This document shows positions 1-7,662 of a stretch of DNA of 14,397 nt, piece by piece (the first letter of the stretch is position 1; the number at the start of each line of letters is the position of its first letter). A model generated the notes under the pieces. It worked only from the letters and a program-made list of their open reading frames with translations. It was not told the origin of the DNA and did not search any database. Origin of the DNA: an uncultured Eggerthella sp. (GTDB lineage Bacteria; Actinomycetota; Coriobacteriia; Coriobacteriales; Eggerthellaceae); the NCBI GenBank assembly GCA_900556585.1, contig USPD01000026.1:1-14397 (forward strand). Reading direction: 5' to 3'. Made by a program: the position numbers and the translations under genes.

Positions 1-53
1 ACCTACAACCCTCCGGTTAACAGCCGGATGCTCTGCCATTGAGCTACCGAGGA
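1..53 (-). tRNA. tRNA-Asn (GUU), 3' part cut by window edge
   Basis: Read on the minus strand from 53 down, the sequence folds as a tRNA. It has a seven-base 5' acceptor strand (TCCTCGG), a D arm GCTC/GAGC, and an anticodon stem TCCGG/CCGGA enclosing the loop CTGTTAA, which gives anticodon GTT (Asn). The variable region and the first half of the T stem follow; the rest of the T arm and the 3' acceptor strand lie outside the window. A consensus-like promoter sits about 30 bp upstream on the same strand. Confidence 0.93.
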
Positions 54-84
54 ATTTGTTACATCAGCTCTGACGCGATTAACT

Positions 85-112
85 ATTATAGGCAATCTGC
101 GAATCAATGCAA
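85..112 (-). promoter_or_regulatory. Promoter of tRNA-Asn
   Basis: On the minus strand a perfect -10 hexamer TATAAT (85-90) is preceded by a 16-bp spacer and a -35-like TTGCAT (107-112). The predicted start is about 25 bases upstream of the tRNA 5' end at 53, which suits a stable-RNA promoter. Confidence 0.65.
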
Positions 113-593
113 CAGGTATTTTTCAAAAAGTTTAAAAGTATTTTTCTGGTAGGGATTTAATTCATGTTGGTTACTTATTCGGTTCGTCTTCGCTGTTTAT
201 AATATCCGTTATTTCCTTTCTTTTGTTTGGTTGCTTTTGGTTGAAATTAAAAGCAGGCTTATGTTTGCGTTTTTGATAACTAATTCTGCAGGTTGTTTGC
301 CCTGCGCTACATTAATAAGAGTTTCACTACATTCCCAAAGAGGATATTTACAGAACGTATTTTGTATGGTGTACGCCTTTCATATTTGGGGCGGACAGGG
401 TTTGTTTTGCTCATGGGCTTTCTCAACAGCATATCCGAAATAGGTAAGAAAAATCCTTAAATCAGTGAAGATATACCGTAGTGTTGCCTATGCGTATAAG
501 AGTATCTTGAACAGACGATGGTATACTTGAACAAGTGCGTCCATTTGTAAGTAATTACTGTAAAGCTTTTGTTTATGGTAATTTTGACTGATC
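113..593. other. Long intergenic region upstream of trpS
   Basis: About 480 bp with no supported gene; a 70-codon frame starting with TTG near 231 has no recognisable protein character. I looked for a T-box leader, which is common before trpS in Gram-positive bacteria, and see neither the conserved T-box sequence nor an antiterminator/terminator pair. Visible items are a TATAAT at 198-203 with a poor -35, an extended -10 motif TGGTATACT at 519-527, a direct repeat of CTTGAACA (506-513 and 526-533), and a perfect 10-bp palindrome AGTAATTACT at 550-559. These probably make up the trpS promoter/control region, but none is proven. Confidence 0.4.
519..527 (+). promoter_or_regulatory. Candidate extended -10 promoter of trpS
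   Basis: TGGTATACT carries the extended -10 TGN element directly before a TATACT hexamer. No good -35 is found at 17 bp, as is usual for extended -10 promoters. It would start transcription near 535, about 110 bases before the preferred trpS start codon. Confidence 0.35.
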
Positions 594-644
594 GTGACGC
601 TCATTTCTTTAATGAACTTCAATAACAGAGAGGCTACTGGTGTA

Positions 645-1694
645 ATGAGCACAGATAGTTTTGAGGCAAGTCTTCATCGTAGTGATGAAATTCGTGCAGA
701 TTTAGATAAGCATCCTGAAAAATACCTCATGCTTACGGGTGATCGTCCCACAGGACGTCTTCATTTGGGTCATTATTTTGGCACTATTAAGGAACGCGTA
801 GCGCTGCAAAATAAAGGCATTGCCACCAATATTATTATTGCCGACTACCAGGTAATTACCGACCGTGATACTACTGAGCACATTCAAGACAATGTGTACA
901 ACATGGTTATTGATTATCTTGCTTGCGGTATTGACCCTGAGAAAACAATGATTTTTACTCATTCTGCGGTACCTGCTCTCAACCAGCTTATGCTGCCTTT
1001 CCTTTCTCTTGTTACTGAATCAGAATTGCATCGTAATCCTACTGTGAAAGCAGAAATGGAAGCATCGGGGCATGCTTTGACGGGGTTGTTGCTTACTTAT
1101 CCTGTTCATCAGGCATGCGATATTTTATTCTGCAAGGGCAATATTGTGCCGGTTGGCAAGGATCAGCTTCCCCATATTGAAGTAACGCGTCAAATTGCTC
1201 GTCGTTTTAATGAGCGTTATGCTCCTGTTTTCCCAGAGCCTGAAGGCCTTCTCAACGATGAAACTCCTGAAATTCCTGGTTTGGACGGACGCAAGATGTC
1301 TAAGAGCTATGGCAATGCTATTAGTTTGTCGTTTACAGAAGAAGAGACTGCCAAGCTCATTAAGAAGTCTAAAACTGACTCTGAGCGTATGATTACTTAT
1401 GACAAAGAAGGTCGTCCTGGGGTGTCAGCGTTACTTACTACTGCAGCCTTATGCACTGGCCGTAGCGAAGTTGAAATTGCTGAAGAAATTGGCAATGATG
1501 GCGCAGGCGCGTTGAAGAAGTATGTAACCGAAAGCGTTAATACATATTTAGCTCCGATTCGTGAACGTCGTCGTGAACTGGAAGGCAAAAAGGATTATGT
1601 GTTAGAAGTTCTTCATGAAGGCAATCGCCGCGCAAATGAGATTGCGAATACTACCTTGAATGAAGTTCGTGAAGCAATGCATATGGTTTACTAG
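645..1694 (+). CDS. trpS: Tryptophanyl-tRNA synthetase
   Basis: Class Ic aminoacyl-tRNA synthetase that charges tRNA-Trp with tryptophan in the cytoplasm. From the ATG at 645 the protein is 349 residues, a normal length for bacterial TrpS. The nucleotide-binding HIGH-type signature is seen as RLHLGHYFG (HLGH at residues 40-43) just after TGDRPTG, and the second signature KMSKS is intact at residues 217-221. The Rossmann core also has the typical GKDQLPHIEVTR segment. The frame stays open upstream to a GTG at 594 and an ATG at 612, but neither has a good ribosome-binding site. The ATG at 645 follows a GAGAGG (about 12 bases upstream) and starts where family members usually start. The gene stands alone between two tRNA genes. 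No T-box is seen, so its regulation is unclear. Confidence 0.95.
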   Translation: MSTDSFEASLHRSDEIRADLDKHPEKYLMLTGDRPTGRLHLGHYFGTIKERVALQNKGIATNIIIADYQVITDRDTTEHIQDNVYNMVIDYLACGIDPEKTMIFTHSAVPALNQLMLPFLSLVTESELHRNPTVKAEMEASGHALTGLLLTYPVHQACDILFCKGNIVPVGKDQLPHIEVTRQIARRFNERYAPVFPEPEGLLNDETPEIPGLDGRKMSKSYGNAISLSFTEEETAKLIKKSKTDSERMITYDKEGRPGVSALLTTAALCTGRSEVEIAEEIGNDGAGALKKYVTESVNTYLAPIRERRRELEGKKDYVLEVLHEGNRRANEIANTTLNEVREAMHMVY

Positions 1695-1826
1695 AATGTA
1701 TGCATGTTTATGATGTGTTGTTATTATTATTGTACTAAATGAATTGAGTCAGCGCTGAGCCCTTGAGGCAATACTTAACTATATGTAATTCTTGCGGTAG
1801 ACTCGTACACGTCTGATTTATGAATT

Positions 1827-1856
1827 TTTATAAGTTTGTAAGAAATAAGGTACAAT
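1827..1856 (+). promoter_or_regulatory. Promoter of the CAU-anticodon tRNA
   Basis: A near-consensus -10 TACAAT at 1851-1856 lies 16 bases before the tRNA 5' end. The -35 is AT-rich and weak (TTTATA/TTATAA around 1827-1833, 17-18 bp spacing). Position and -10 quality support a dedicated tRNA promoter. Confidence 0.55.
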
Positions 1857-1872
1857 AGTTTTCGCACTTAAC

Positions 1873-1947
1873 GGGCCCATAGCTCAATGGTGGAGCAGGG
1901 GACTCATAATCCTTTGGTTCTCAGTTCGAATCTGGGTGGGCCCACCA
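1873..1947 (+). tRNA. tRNA with CAU anticodon, probably tRNA-Ile2
   Basis: A complete cloverleaf with encoded CCA: acceptor GGGCCCA/TGGGCCC, D stem GCTC/GAGC, anticodon stem GGGGA/TCCTT with two G-U pairs, loop CTCATAA, T stem CTCAG/CTGGG. Anticodon CAT could be elongator Met, initiator or Ile2. The body resembles the known bacterial tRNA-Ile2 pattern around the anticodon loop, and the acceptor has C4-G69 and C5-G68, known recognition pairs for the lysidine synthetase TilS in E. coli. The acceptor also begins like Ile tRNAs. If Ile2, C34 is converted to lysidine and the tRNA reads AUA. The Met assignment cannot be excluded from sequence alone. Confidence 0.85.
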
Positions 1948-1958
1948 TTTAAACCAGT

Positions 1959-1992
1959 AGGTCACAGGTTAGTTTTAGCTTGTGGCCTTTTT
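1959..1992 (+). terminator. Rho-independent terminator after tRNA
   Basis: An 11-bp stem with three G-U pairs (1959-1969 with 1978-1988) and an 8-base loop is followed by a run of T (1988-1992). It starts 12 bases after the tRNA CCA end. Confidence 0.75.
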
Positions 1993-2021
1993 CTATGAGT
2001 AACAAACTCCTAAGGTCTTAT

Positions 2022-2051
2022 AAAAAAGAAGCGGCAAAAATGCCGCCTCTT
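2022..2051 (-). terminator. Rho-independent terminator of the SDR gene
   Basis: On the minus strand the stem AAGAGGCGGCA pairs with TGCCGCTTCTT around a TTTT loop, and T residues continue past the stem (2027-2022). It lies about 50 bp downstream of the SDR stop codon. Confidence 0.85.
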
Positions 2052-2101
2052 GTAATTACTTAAATTGCTAATTTGTAAGTCATTCGCAAGCTTAGTTTTA
2101 T

Positions 2102-2977
2102 TTAATCTTGCTTTTGCGGTTCTTTAGACTTATGCGCAAGTTTAAGTTCGGTGAAATATTGGTCTACATCTTCTTCCCAGGTTGGAAGCTCGGCACCATA
2201 CATTTCCAGCATTAAGCTTTCCAATAGTACCTGTTCTGAGGTAACTAAGTCACTTTTTGGAGTAAGGTACTCATGAGGTTCATAGCCGCAAGTTGTTAGT
2301 ACTTTAGACAAGAAATCATAACGATTGGTTACCCCACGGCTTGTGACGTGCAGGACACCAGTAGGTTGTTTTTCAATTGCTTTATTGAGGAAAGTGGTAT
2401 AGGTAGCAATTGAGGTAGGGGATGCATACTGATCAGTGCGAGCGTCAAAAGGCTTACCTGCTTTTATACTGTCAAAAACCTCTTTAATCAATCCACCATG
2501 GATACTGTATACCCATGAAGAACGAACAATAAGACTGTTGTCGGGAGCTGCATCGCGAACCATAACTTCACCTGCGCGCTTTGACTTGCCGTAGGGTGTT
2601 TCAGGATGTGGAGTATCAAATTCATTTGCAGGTTCTGCCATGCGTTGCGGGTATACGTCATCTGTAGAAATTTGAACCATATATGCACCAACCGCATTCG
2701 CTGCAATAGCTACATTCATAGCGCCAAGAGCGTTTGTTTCGTATGCTTTGATGCGATTGCTAATACCGGTTGCTCCACGTGAAATGCCGGCAGCATTAAT
2801 AATAATATCTGGTTTTAGCTCAAGAGCGAACGCTTGAAGACGTTCTGCGTTTGTTACGCTTAATTCAGTATCGGTACCTACAACACGATAGTTTTCGTAG
2901 GTTTGAAGACGCCTTACTAGCTCTCCGCCAATAAAGCCCTTTGAGCCTGTTACCCAAATGGTTTTAGTATCGCTCAT
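2102..2977 (-). CDS. NAD(P)-dependent SDR sugar-nucleotide reductase/epimerase (RmlD-like)
   Basis: A 291-residue extended short-chain dehydrogenase/reductase. The N-terminal Rossmann nucleotide-binding motif is GSKGFIG (residues 11-17, GxxGxxG spacing). The NAAG stretch is at 61-64, the STDDVY segment at 104-109, and the catalytic Tyr-x3-Lys pair at Y129/K133 (YGKSK). This pattern fits dTDP-4-dehydrorhamnose reductase (RmlD) and related NAD-dependent epimerases. No rmlA, rmlB or rmlC genes are nearby, so a rhamnose role is only one possibility and the substrate is unassigned. The start ATG has AAAGGAT about five bases upstream. The hydrophilic C-terminal tail is rich in Lys, Gln and Glu. It lies 86 bp downstream of the TRAP permease gene on the same strand, behind a strong hairpin, and ends in a clear terminator, so it may be its own transcript. 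Confidence 0.85.
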   Translation of the reverse strand: MSDTKTIWVTGSKGFIGGELVRRLQTYENYRVVGTDTELSVTNAERLQAFALELKPDIIINAAGISRGATGISNRIKAYETNALGAMNVAIAANAVGAYMVQISTDDVYPQRMAEPANEFDTPHPETPYGKSKRAGEVMVRDAAPDNSLIVRSSWVYSIHGGLIKEVFDSIKAGKPFDARTDQYASPTSIATYTTFLNKAIEKQPTGVLHVTSRGVTNRYDFLSKVLTTCGYEPHEYLTPKSDLVTSEQVLLESLMLEMYGAELPTWEEDVDQYFTELKLAHKSKEPQKQD

Positions 2978-3015
2978 GCGTTATCCTTTACGACGATAAA
3001 TGATAAATGCGTCCA

Positions 3016-3050
3016 TCAAGGCTATCATGCTTTTTGCATGATAGCCTTGA
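3016..3050 (-). terminator. Strong hairpin without T-tract between TRAP permease and SDR genes
   Basis: A perfect 15-bp inverted repeat (3016-3030 with 3036-3050) with a 5-base loop starts 14 bases after the TRAP permease stop codon. Neither strand has a T-run after the stem; the only T/A run is the loop itself. It may be a non-canonical terminator or an mRNA 3'-end stabiliser. Confidence 0.55.
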
Positions 3051-3063
3051 GCTGAGATTATGT

Positions 3064-5202
3064 TTAGGCATTTTGAGTTGCAGGGGATTCTGGTGAACCA
3101 GAATTATCGTTGCTTCCTCCGGGGGTATTGGTGCCATTAGGATTTGTCTTTTTCCCAATCGCTCGCTGTATTAACGTAATTGCAGCAACAACTGCAAAAC
3201 CAATAACATTGATTACGATAGTGTACAGTTCATCAACTGACCCAACAGGAATCATGATAACAACACCGGCAACAACTGCAATTATGCGGAATATAGGGTT
3301 AATTTTTTCGAAAAGATAGCCCTGTAAGCCCGCAGCGACGCTATATAAGCCGCATGCTGCCATAGCTGTATTTAAAATAACAAGCCAGATGGGAAGCTCG
3401 GTGCCTCCTTGCATGATCATTGCTGGGAAGAATGCAAAAACATAGGGAGTAATATAGGCTGCAATACCTAATCTTGTCGCATTAAAGGCAGTGCGCATAG
3501 GACGTGATTTCGCGATAGCACTTCCAGCGTACGCTGCCAGCGCAACTGGCGGAGTAATGTCCGCTAGAATGCCAAAGTAGAATACGAAGAAGTGAGCGCA
3601 TACCAGTGGAATGCCGAGCTGGATAAGAATTGGGGCACAGGTTGCTGCCATGATGCAATAATTTGCTGTAGTAGGAACGCCCATGCCTAAAACAATGCAG
3701 CACAACATGGTAAGTACAAGGCCGATGATAAGGTAATCGCCTGCTGCAAGAACGATAACGTTGATAATGGTAGAGGCGAGGCCAGTAAAGGTAATGCAAC
3801 CAGCAATCAAACCCGCAAGCGCGCAAGCAACACCAACAGCAATACTGTTACGTGCACCTGCGGCAAGCGCATCAAGCATGCTTAATAGTGATGAACGGCA
3901 AGTTTCATAAAGAACGCTTCCTAAAGTATCTTCTTCAGTACGTTCTTGCCAGTTGGTTAAGAAAAAGTGGATAAAACCAATTACCAAAGCGGCAAGAATG
4001 GAAATAGCAGCTGACATAGCCATGGTGTAAATGCCAGCAGACACAATCCATACCAATAAAACCAGGGGAATAATTAGATAGCAGTTTTTTAAAAGATAAA
4101 TCCAAGAGGGAAGATCTTTGATAGGGATGCCCTTTAAGCCTCGCTTCTTGGCTTCCAAGTGGACGGTCCAGAAAATACCAGTGAAGTAAAGGATAGCAGG
4201 AATGATAGCGATGGTAGCAACTTGAATATAAGGAATACCCATGTATTCTGCCATCAAGAATGCTGCGGCACCCATGATAGGAGGCATGATTTGTCCACCG
4301 GTTGAAGAAGCTGCTTCAACAGCACCGGCGAATTCAGGACGATATCCTGTTTTTTTCATCATTGGAATAGTTACTGAACCAGTTGTTACGGTATTGCCTA
4401 CAGAAGAACCAGAAACCATACCGCATAGTGCAGATGAGATAACTGCTACTTTTGCAGGACCGCCAGCGGACCAGCCTGCAATTCGGTTTGCAAACGAAAT
4501 GAAGAAGTTTGCAATGCCGGTTCGTTCCAAAAATGCACCAAAAATAATAAACAGAACAATGTAGGTATAGCATACGTTAGTTGGTGTACCAATAACGCCG
4601 CTTGTGGTGTAGAACAGTTTTTGGATGATGTTTGACAATGTACGATAAGCGTCGCCGTTGTAGCTGAATTGCCAATATAGTGCATAAATAAGCAAGCAAC
4701 CAACAACGATGATAATTGGAATACCGACACAACGGCGGCAGAGTTCTACGAGTACTAGAATGCCTACAATACCAAGAACCACTTCAAGGGTGCCAATACG
4801 GGTACCCATCATAAGGATGTCAACTGTATTGAAAGAGTAGTACAAGAAGGCACCTGCACCTGCAATCATCAAAACAATGTCGTACCAAGAAATATGATTT
4901 ACTCGAGCATCCGTTTTGCTGGCAGGATACATCAAATAACCAATAATGATAATCCCGGCAACAAAACGTGCAAGACGTGTTTCTGCCTGCTCTAAACTAA
5001 ACAGCGTCATGCATATACAGTAAACAGAAAAAGCAACCATAACACCAGTGATAACAATTTTGGGAGCGCCTTCCCAGATACGGGTGTTAGATTCTTTGTC
5101 GTATTTACGCATAATGGCTTCAGCATCAACTTCTTCATTTCCTGATGCCGAAGCGGTTACGTCAGACTCTGTAACCTTTTCTTTCTTTTTAAATATACTC
5201 AC
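3064..5202 (-). CDS. TRAP transporter permease, fused DctQM type (TAXI-associated)
   Basis: A 712-residue membrane protein of the TRAP transporter family with small (Q) and large (M) subunits fused. It has a charged cytoplasmic N-terminus of about 47 residues, then many hydrophobic segments from about residue 48 to 680. Conserved large-subunit features include GMVSGSSVGNTVTTGS (261-276), STGGQIMPPIMGAA (300-313), LGMGVPTTANY (505-515) and ITPPVALAAYAG (549-560). These Gly/Pro/Ser-rich loops are typical of TRAP M domains, which use an ion gradient to import carboxylates delivered by a binding protein. The start is a GTG at 5202, fixed by AAGGAG five bases upstream. The C-terminus carries an unusual soluble tail of about 27 residues rich in Asn, Gly, Ser, Thr and Pro (686-712). 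The TAXI binding protein gene is immediately upstream, separated by an intercistronic hairpin. The substrate is unknown. Confidence 0.93.
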   Translation of the reverse strand: MSIFKKKEKVTESDVTASASGNEEVDAEAIMRKYDKESNTRIWEGAPKIVITGVMVAFSVYCICMTLFSLEQAETRLARFVAGIIIIGYLMYPASKTDARVNHISWYDIVLMIAGAGAFLYYSFNTVDILMMGTRIGTLEVVLGIVGILVLVELCRRCVGIPIIIVVGCLLIYALYWQFSYNGDAYRTLSNIIQKLFYTTSGVIGTPTNVCYTYIVLFIIFGAFLERTGIANFFISFANRIAGWSAGGPAKVAVISSALCGMVSGSSVGNTVTTGSVTIPMMKKTGYRPEFAGAVEAASSTGGQIMPPIMGAAAFLMAEYMGIPYIQVATIAIIPAILYFTGIFWTVHLEAKKRGLKGIPIKDLPSWIYLLKNCYLIIPLVLLVWIVSAGIYTMAMSAAISILAALVIGFIHFFLTNWQERTEEDTLGSVLYETCRSSLLSMLDALAAGARNSIAVGVACALAGLIAGCITFTGLASTIINVIVLAAGDYLIIGLVLTMLCCIVLGMGVPTTANYCIMAATCAPILIQLGIPLVCAHFFVFYFGILADITPPVALAAYAGSAIAKSRPMRTAFNATRLGIAAYITPYVFAFFPAMIMQGGTELPIWLVILNTAMAACGLYSVAAGLQGYLFEKINPIFRIIAVVAGVVIMIPVGSVDELYTIVINVIGFAVVAAITLIQRAIGKKTNPNGTNTPGGSNDNSGSPESPATQNA

Positions 5203-5242
5203 GTAGTCTCCTTGATGATGATCCTTTTAGGGCGAAAAGCCT

Positions 5243-5280
5243 ATCAGGGCTGATGCAAAATACATTGCGTCAGCCCTGAT
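5243..5280 (-). terminator. Intercistronic hairpin between TAXI and TRAP permease genes
   Basis: A 14-bp stem with one G-U pair (5243-5256 with 5267-5280) and a 10-base loop lies in the 117-bp gap. No T-run follows on the minus strand. This position fits an attenuating or 3'-stabilising hairpin that lets the binding protein be made in excess of the permease, a common arrangement for binding-protein transporters. Confidence 0.55.
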
Positions 5281-5319
5281 GTGAAGGTAAGTATCAAAAA
5301 GATTGATTACTTGTATGGT

Positions 5320-6315
5320 TTATTTTGTAGGTACCTCGATACCCTGCTCTTCATAGTACTTAGCAGCACCAGAAGCGTAAGGAACAGAAGTAATAGAGGT
5401 TGCTTCCTCAAGGCTTAATTCGGAATATTTTGCATGAGCATCAGGTTGATTTTCAGCGCCATCAAAGATGGACTTAGTGAAGTTGTATACCGCATCCTGA
5501 TCAACGGAGTCGTTAGCAAGAATTACTGCCAAAACTGCGACAGTGGTGCAGTCCTCTTCCTGACCATTGTAGGTACCTGCAGGAATGATGGATTCAGCAT
5601 AGTAAGGAGAGACTTCCTGAAGAGCTGCAATGTGTTCATCATCCATGGATACCAAGTAAGCCTGCTTAGAGGTGGAGAGGTCAGAAATTGCAGTGGTAGG
5701 AGCACCGGCCGTGATGAAAGCGGCATCAATCTTGTCGTTCTTCAAAGAATCGGCAGAGTCAGCAAAGTTTTGATATACCGGATTAATGTCTTCTTCGGTC
5801 ATGCCATAAGCACCAAGGATATCTACTGCGTTGAAGTAAACACCAGAGTTAGCTGCGCCAATAGAAACGGTCTTACCCTTCAAGTCCGCAACAGTCTTAA
5901 TGTTAGGATCGCAGGTAACAATTTGTACTTGTTCGCCATAAAGTGCTGCTACAACAGAGAAATCCTGATAAGGAGCACCCTCAAAAAGGCTGGTACCTTC
6001 ATAAGCGTAGGTGGTTACGTCGGACTGGCAGAAAGCAAGCTCAGCTTCGTTGTTCTGAAGAGCTTCGATGTTAGCCTTTGAACCTTCACTAGAAAGCGCA
6101 TTTACAGAAACACCTGCGTTATTAGTAGCATATTGAGCAAGTACGGTGCCATACGCATAGTACGTACCGGATTCGCCGCCCGTTACGAAACGCAGCTCGG
6201 AAGAGCTAGAGCTACCTTCGCTTGAGTCACTGCTATTTCCGCCGCAGCCAACAAGGGCAAATGCGAGTGCAGCAACAAAAGCTGTTGTAACGATGGCAAG
6301 AAGTTTTTTCTTCAT
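5320..6315 (-). CDS. TAXI family TRAP transporter solute-binding lipoprotein
   Basis: A 331-residue extracytoplasmic binding protein. The N-terminus is a lipoprotein signal peptide: Lys-rich start, hydrophobic core, and lipobox LVGC with the acylated Cys at residue 24. A Ser-rich linker follows (about 28-39). The mature domain opens with FVTGGESGTYYAYG (43-56), the signature of the TAXI (TRAP-associated extracytoplasmic immunogenic) family, and the AELAFCQSD segment is also typical. It should capture a small organic acid or amino acid outside the membrane and pass it to the fused permease encoded next. The start ATG at 6315 has AGAAAGGAT about seven bases upstream. It is the first gene of the minus-strand transporter unit, divergent from lysR. 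The ligand cannot be read from the sequence. Confidence 0.93.
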   Translation of the reverse strand: MKKKLLAIVTTAFVAALAFALVGCGGNSSDSSEGSSSSSELRFVTGGESGTYYAYGTVLAQYATNNAGVSVNALSSEGSKANIEALQNNEAELAFCQSDVTTYAYEGTSLFEGAPYQDFSVVAALYGEQVQIVTCDPNIKTVADLKGKTVSIGAANSGVYFNAVDILGAYGMTEEDINPVYQNFADSADSLKNDKIDAAFITAGAPTTAISDLSTSKQAYLVSMDDEHIAALQEVSPYYAESIIPAGTYNGQEEDCTTVAVLAVILANDSVDQDAVYNFTKSIFDGAENQPDAHAKYSELSLEEATSITSVPYASGAAKYYEEQGIEVPTK

Positions 6316-6341
6316 AACCCATCCTTTCTAAATATGGATAA

Positions 6342-6384
6342 TTTACGTATTTGATTTGAATATTTTACGTGAGATTTTTACAAA
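6342..6384. promoter_or_regulatory. TAXI/lysR divergent control region: direct repeat TTTACGT and candidate lysR promoter
   Basis: Two copies of TTTACGT (6342-6348 and 6364-6370) are 22 bp apart, about two helical turns, in the gap between the TAXI gene and the LysR gene. A plus-strand promoter candidate overlaps the second copy: TTGAAT (6356-6361), 17-bp spacer, TACAAA (6379-6384). A regulator bound here could control both directions. No convincing minus-strand promoter was found. Confidence 0.35.
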
Positions 6385-6483
6385 AATGTGACAAACTAAA
6401 AATAAAATTTGTAGAAGCACAAAAATTATTGGATAACGGTTGCGAAAAGCCGACGAGAGGGAATGAAAGGATGCTCATACACT

Positions 6484-7422
6484 ATGGCGCTTGACGACTG
6501 GGGTTGGTTTATAGCACTTGCAGAGCAGGAAAGTTTTACAAAGGCTTCGGAGTATCTTCAGGTGTCTCAACAAACATTAAGCGCACGCTTAGGGGCGCTT
6601 GAGAAATCCTTGGAGGTCAAGCTTATTACACGTGGCACGCCACTATCTCTTACCCCTGCGGGAAGTGTATTTCTTTTGTATGCGCGGGAACAAAAACAGG
6701 CTCAACAAGATATGCTCCGTCAGATCGGTGAGGTTACTGGCAACGGTGTTGGCACCTTAAAAATTGGTATTTCGCATTTACGTAGTCAAACGCTTATGCC
6801 TTTTGTATTGAAAAAGGTTCGAGAAACTCTGCCAAAGATGCGCTTTCAACTAATCGAGGGGACAAATCGTGAGCTTTTGCGTATGGCAGAACATGCCGAA
6901 GTTGATGCGGTTGTTGCACGGTTTGAAGATGTCCATCCAGGAGTAGATTTGTTTGCTCTATATCAGGAAGAAATTGTTCTTGCTCTTCGTGCTGATGTTC
7001 TTGAAAAATCAACGAATATGCCATGGCAAGATGCTGTTGCTCTAGTTGAGCAAAAGGGAATGAGTGTGCTGAAAGAGTGCCCGTTTGCGCTAGGGACTCT
7101 TGATGATATTGCGGGGAGGATTGGATATTCGGTACTGCGTAACGCTGGTATAAAACCTTGCGTTGTAGCTATCAGCGAAAATATGGGTACCTTATTAGGT
7201 ATGGCTGCAGAAGGTCTTGGTGCGGTGTTTTGTCCAACGAATGCGGTTGTATCGAGTGAAAAAGCTTCCTCGTTGGTTCGTATTTCATTGACAAATCATG
7301 CTACTTATACCATTTCTCTAGGAATTCCTTCAAAAAACGAGCCTTGGAGTGCTCTTGAAGTGTTCAAAGAAGCGCTCTATTGTGCTGCTGAGCTTTATAG
7401 CAAACATGAATCAAAGCTTTAA
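6484..7422 (+). CDS. LysR-family transcriptional regulator
   Basis: A DNA-binding regulator of about 312 residues from the ATG at 6484; the frame extends seven residues upstream to an ATG at 6463. The first 60 residues form the LysR winged helix-turn-helix: FIALAEQESFTKASEYL, then VSQQTLSARLGALEKSL, then a beta-wing ending in LTPAG. The rest is the two-lobed effector-binding domain, for example VGTLKIGISHLRSQTLMP. I prefer 6484 because MALDDWGWFIALAE aligns with usual LysR N-termini, although its GAAAGG is about 13 bases away; the 6463 ATG has GAGAGG only two bases upstream. It is divergent from the TAXI-TRAP genes, so by the usual LysR logic it likely controls them. It converges with the ACAD1 gene. 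Confidence 0.92.
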   Translation: MALDDWGWFIALAEQESFTKASEYLQVSQQTLSARLGALEKSLEVKLITRGTPLSLTPAGSVFLLYAREQKQAQQDMLRQIGEVTGNGVGTLKIGISHLRSQTLMPFVLKKVRETLPKMRFQLIEGTNRELLRMAEHAEVDAVVARFEDVHPGVDLFALYQEEIVLALRADVLEKSTNMPWQDAVALVEQKGMSVLKECPFALGTLDDIAGRIGYSVLRNAGIKPCVVAISENMGTLLGMAAEGLGAVFCPTNAVVSSEKASSLVRISLTNHATYTISLGIPSKNEPWSALEVFKEALYCAAELYSKHESKL

Positions 7423-7587
7423 GACAAAGTAAAGTATGAGTGCAGTGATTTTCTCAATCAATTAACTCTTTTAAAGAAATGCTTGATTAGCTGCAAGACA
7501 ATAGAAGGCGCAGCAATAAACTTAGTGGTTATTACCGTGCTTGGTTATTTCTCTAAGGTCTGCATAGGGAAAGTTATCATGGGATAT

Positions 7588-7619
7588 AAAAAGAGAGGAA
7601 GCTTTCGCTCCCTCTCTTT
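7588..7619 (-). terminator. Terminator of the ACAD1 gene
   Basis: On the minus strand a 13-bp stem with one G-U pair (7619-7607 with 7602-7590) and a GAAA tetraloop is followed by a T-run (7592-7588). On the plus strand the wobble becomes an A-C mismatch and only TTTCC follows, so it is mainly directional for the leftward gene. Confidence 0.85.
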
Positions 7620-7662
7620 CCGGAATCTAGCCAAGAGAAAATCTTGGTTTGAAAAATCAGAA

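Noticed and set aside
231..443. 70-codon frame upstream of trpS as a possible leader peptide or small protein
   Set aside because: TTG start, no good ribosome-binding site, no run of Trp codons and no terminator/antiterminator pair, so neither a small gene nor a trp-type attenuator is supported.
1749..1758. 10-bp palindrome TCAGCGCTGA after trpS as a terminator
   Set aside because: No loop and no T-tract; too short to support termination.
5434..6081. 215-codon plus-strand frame opposite the TAXI gene
   Set aside because: Antisense shadow of a clear binding-protein gene.
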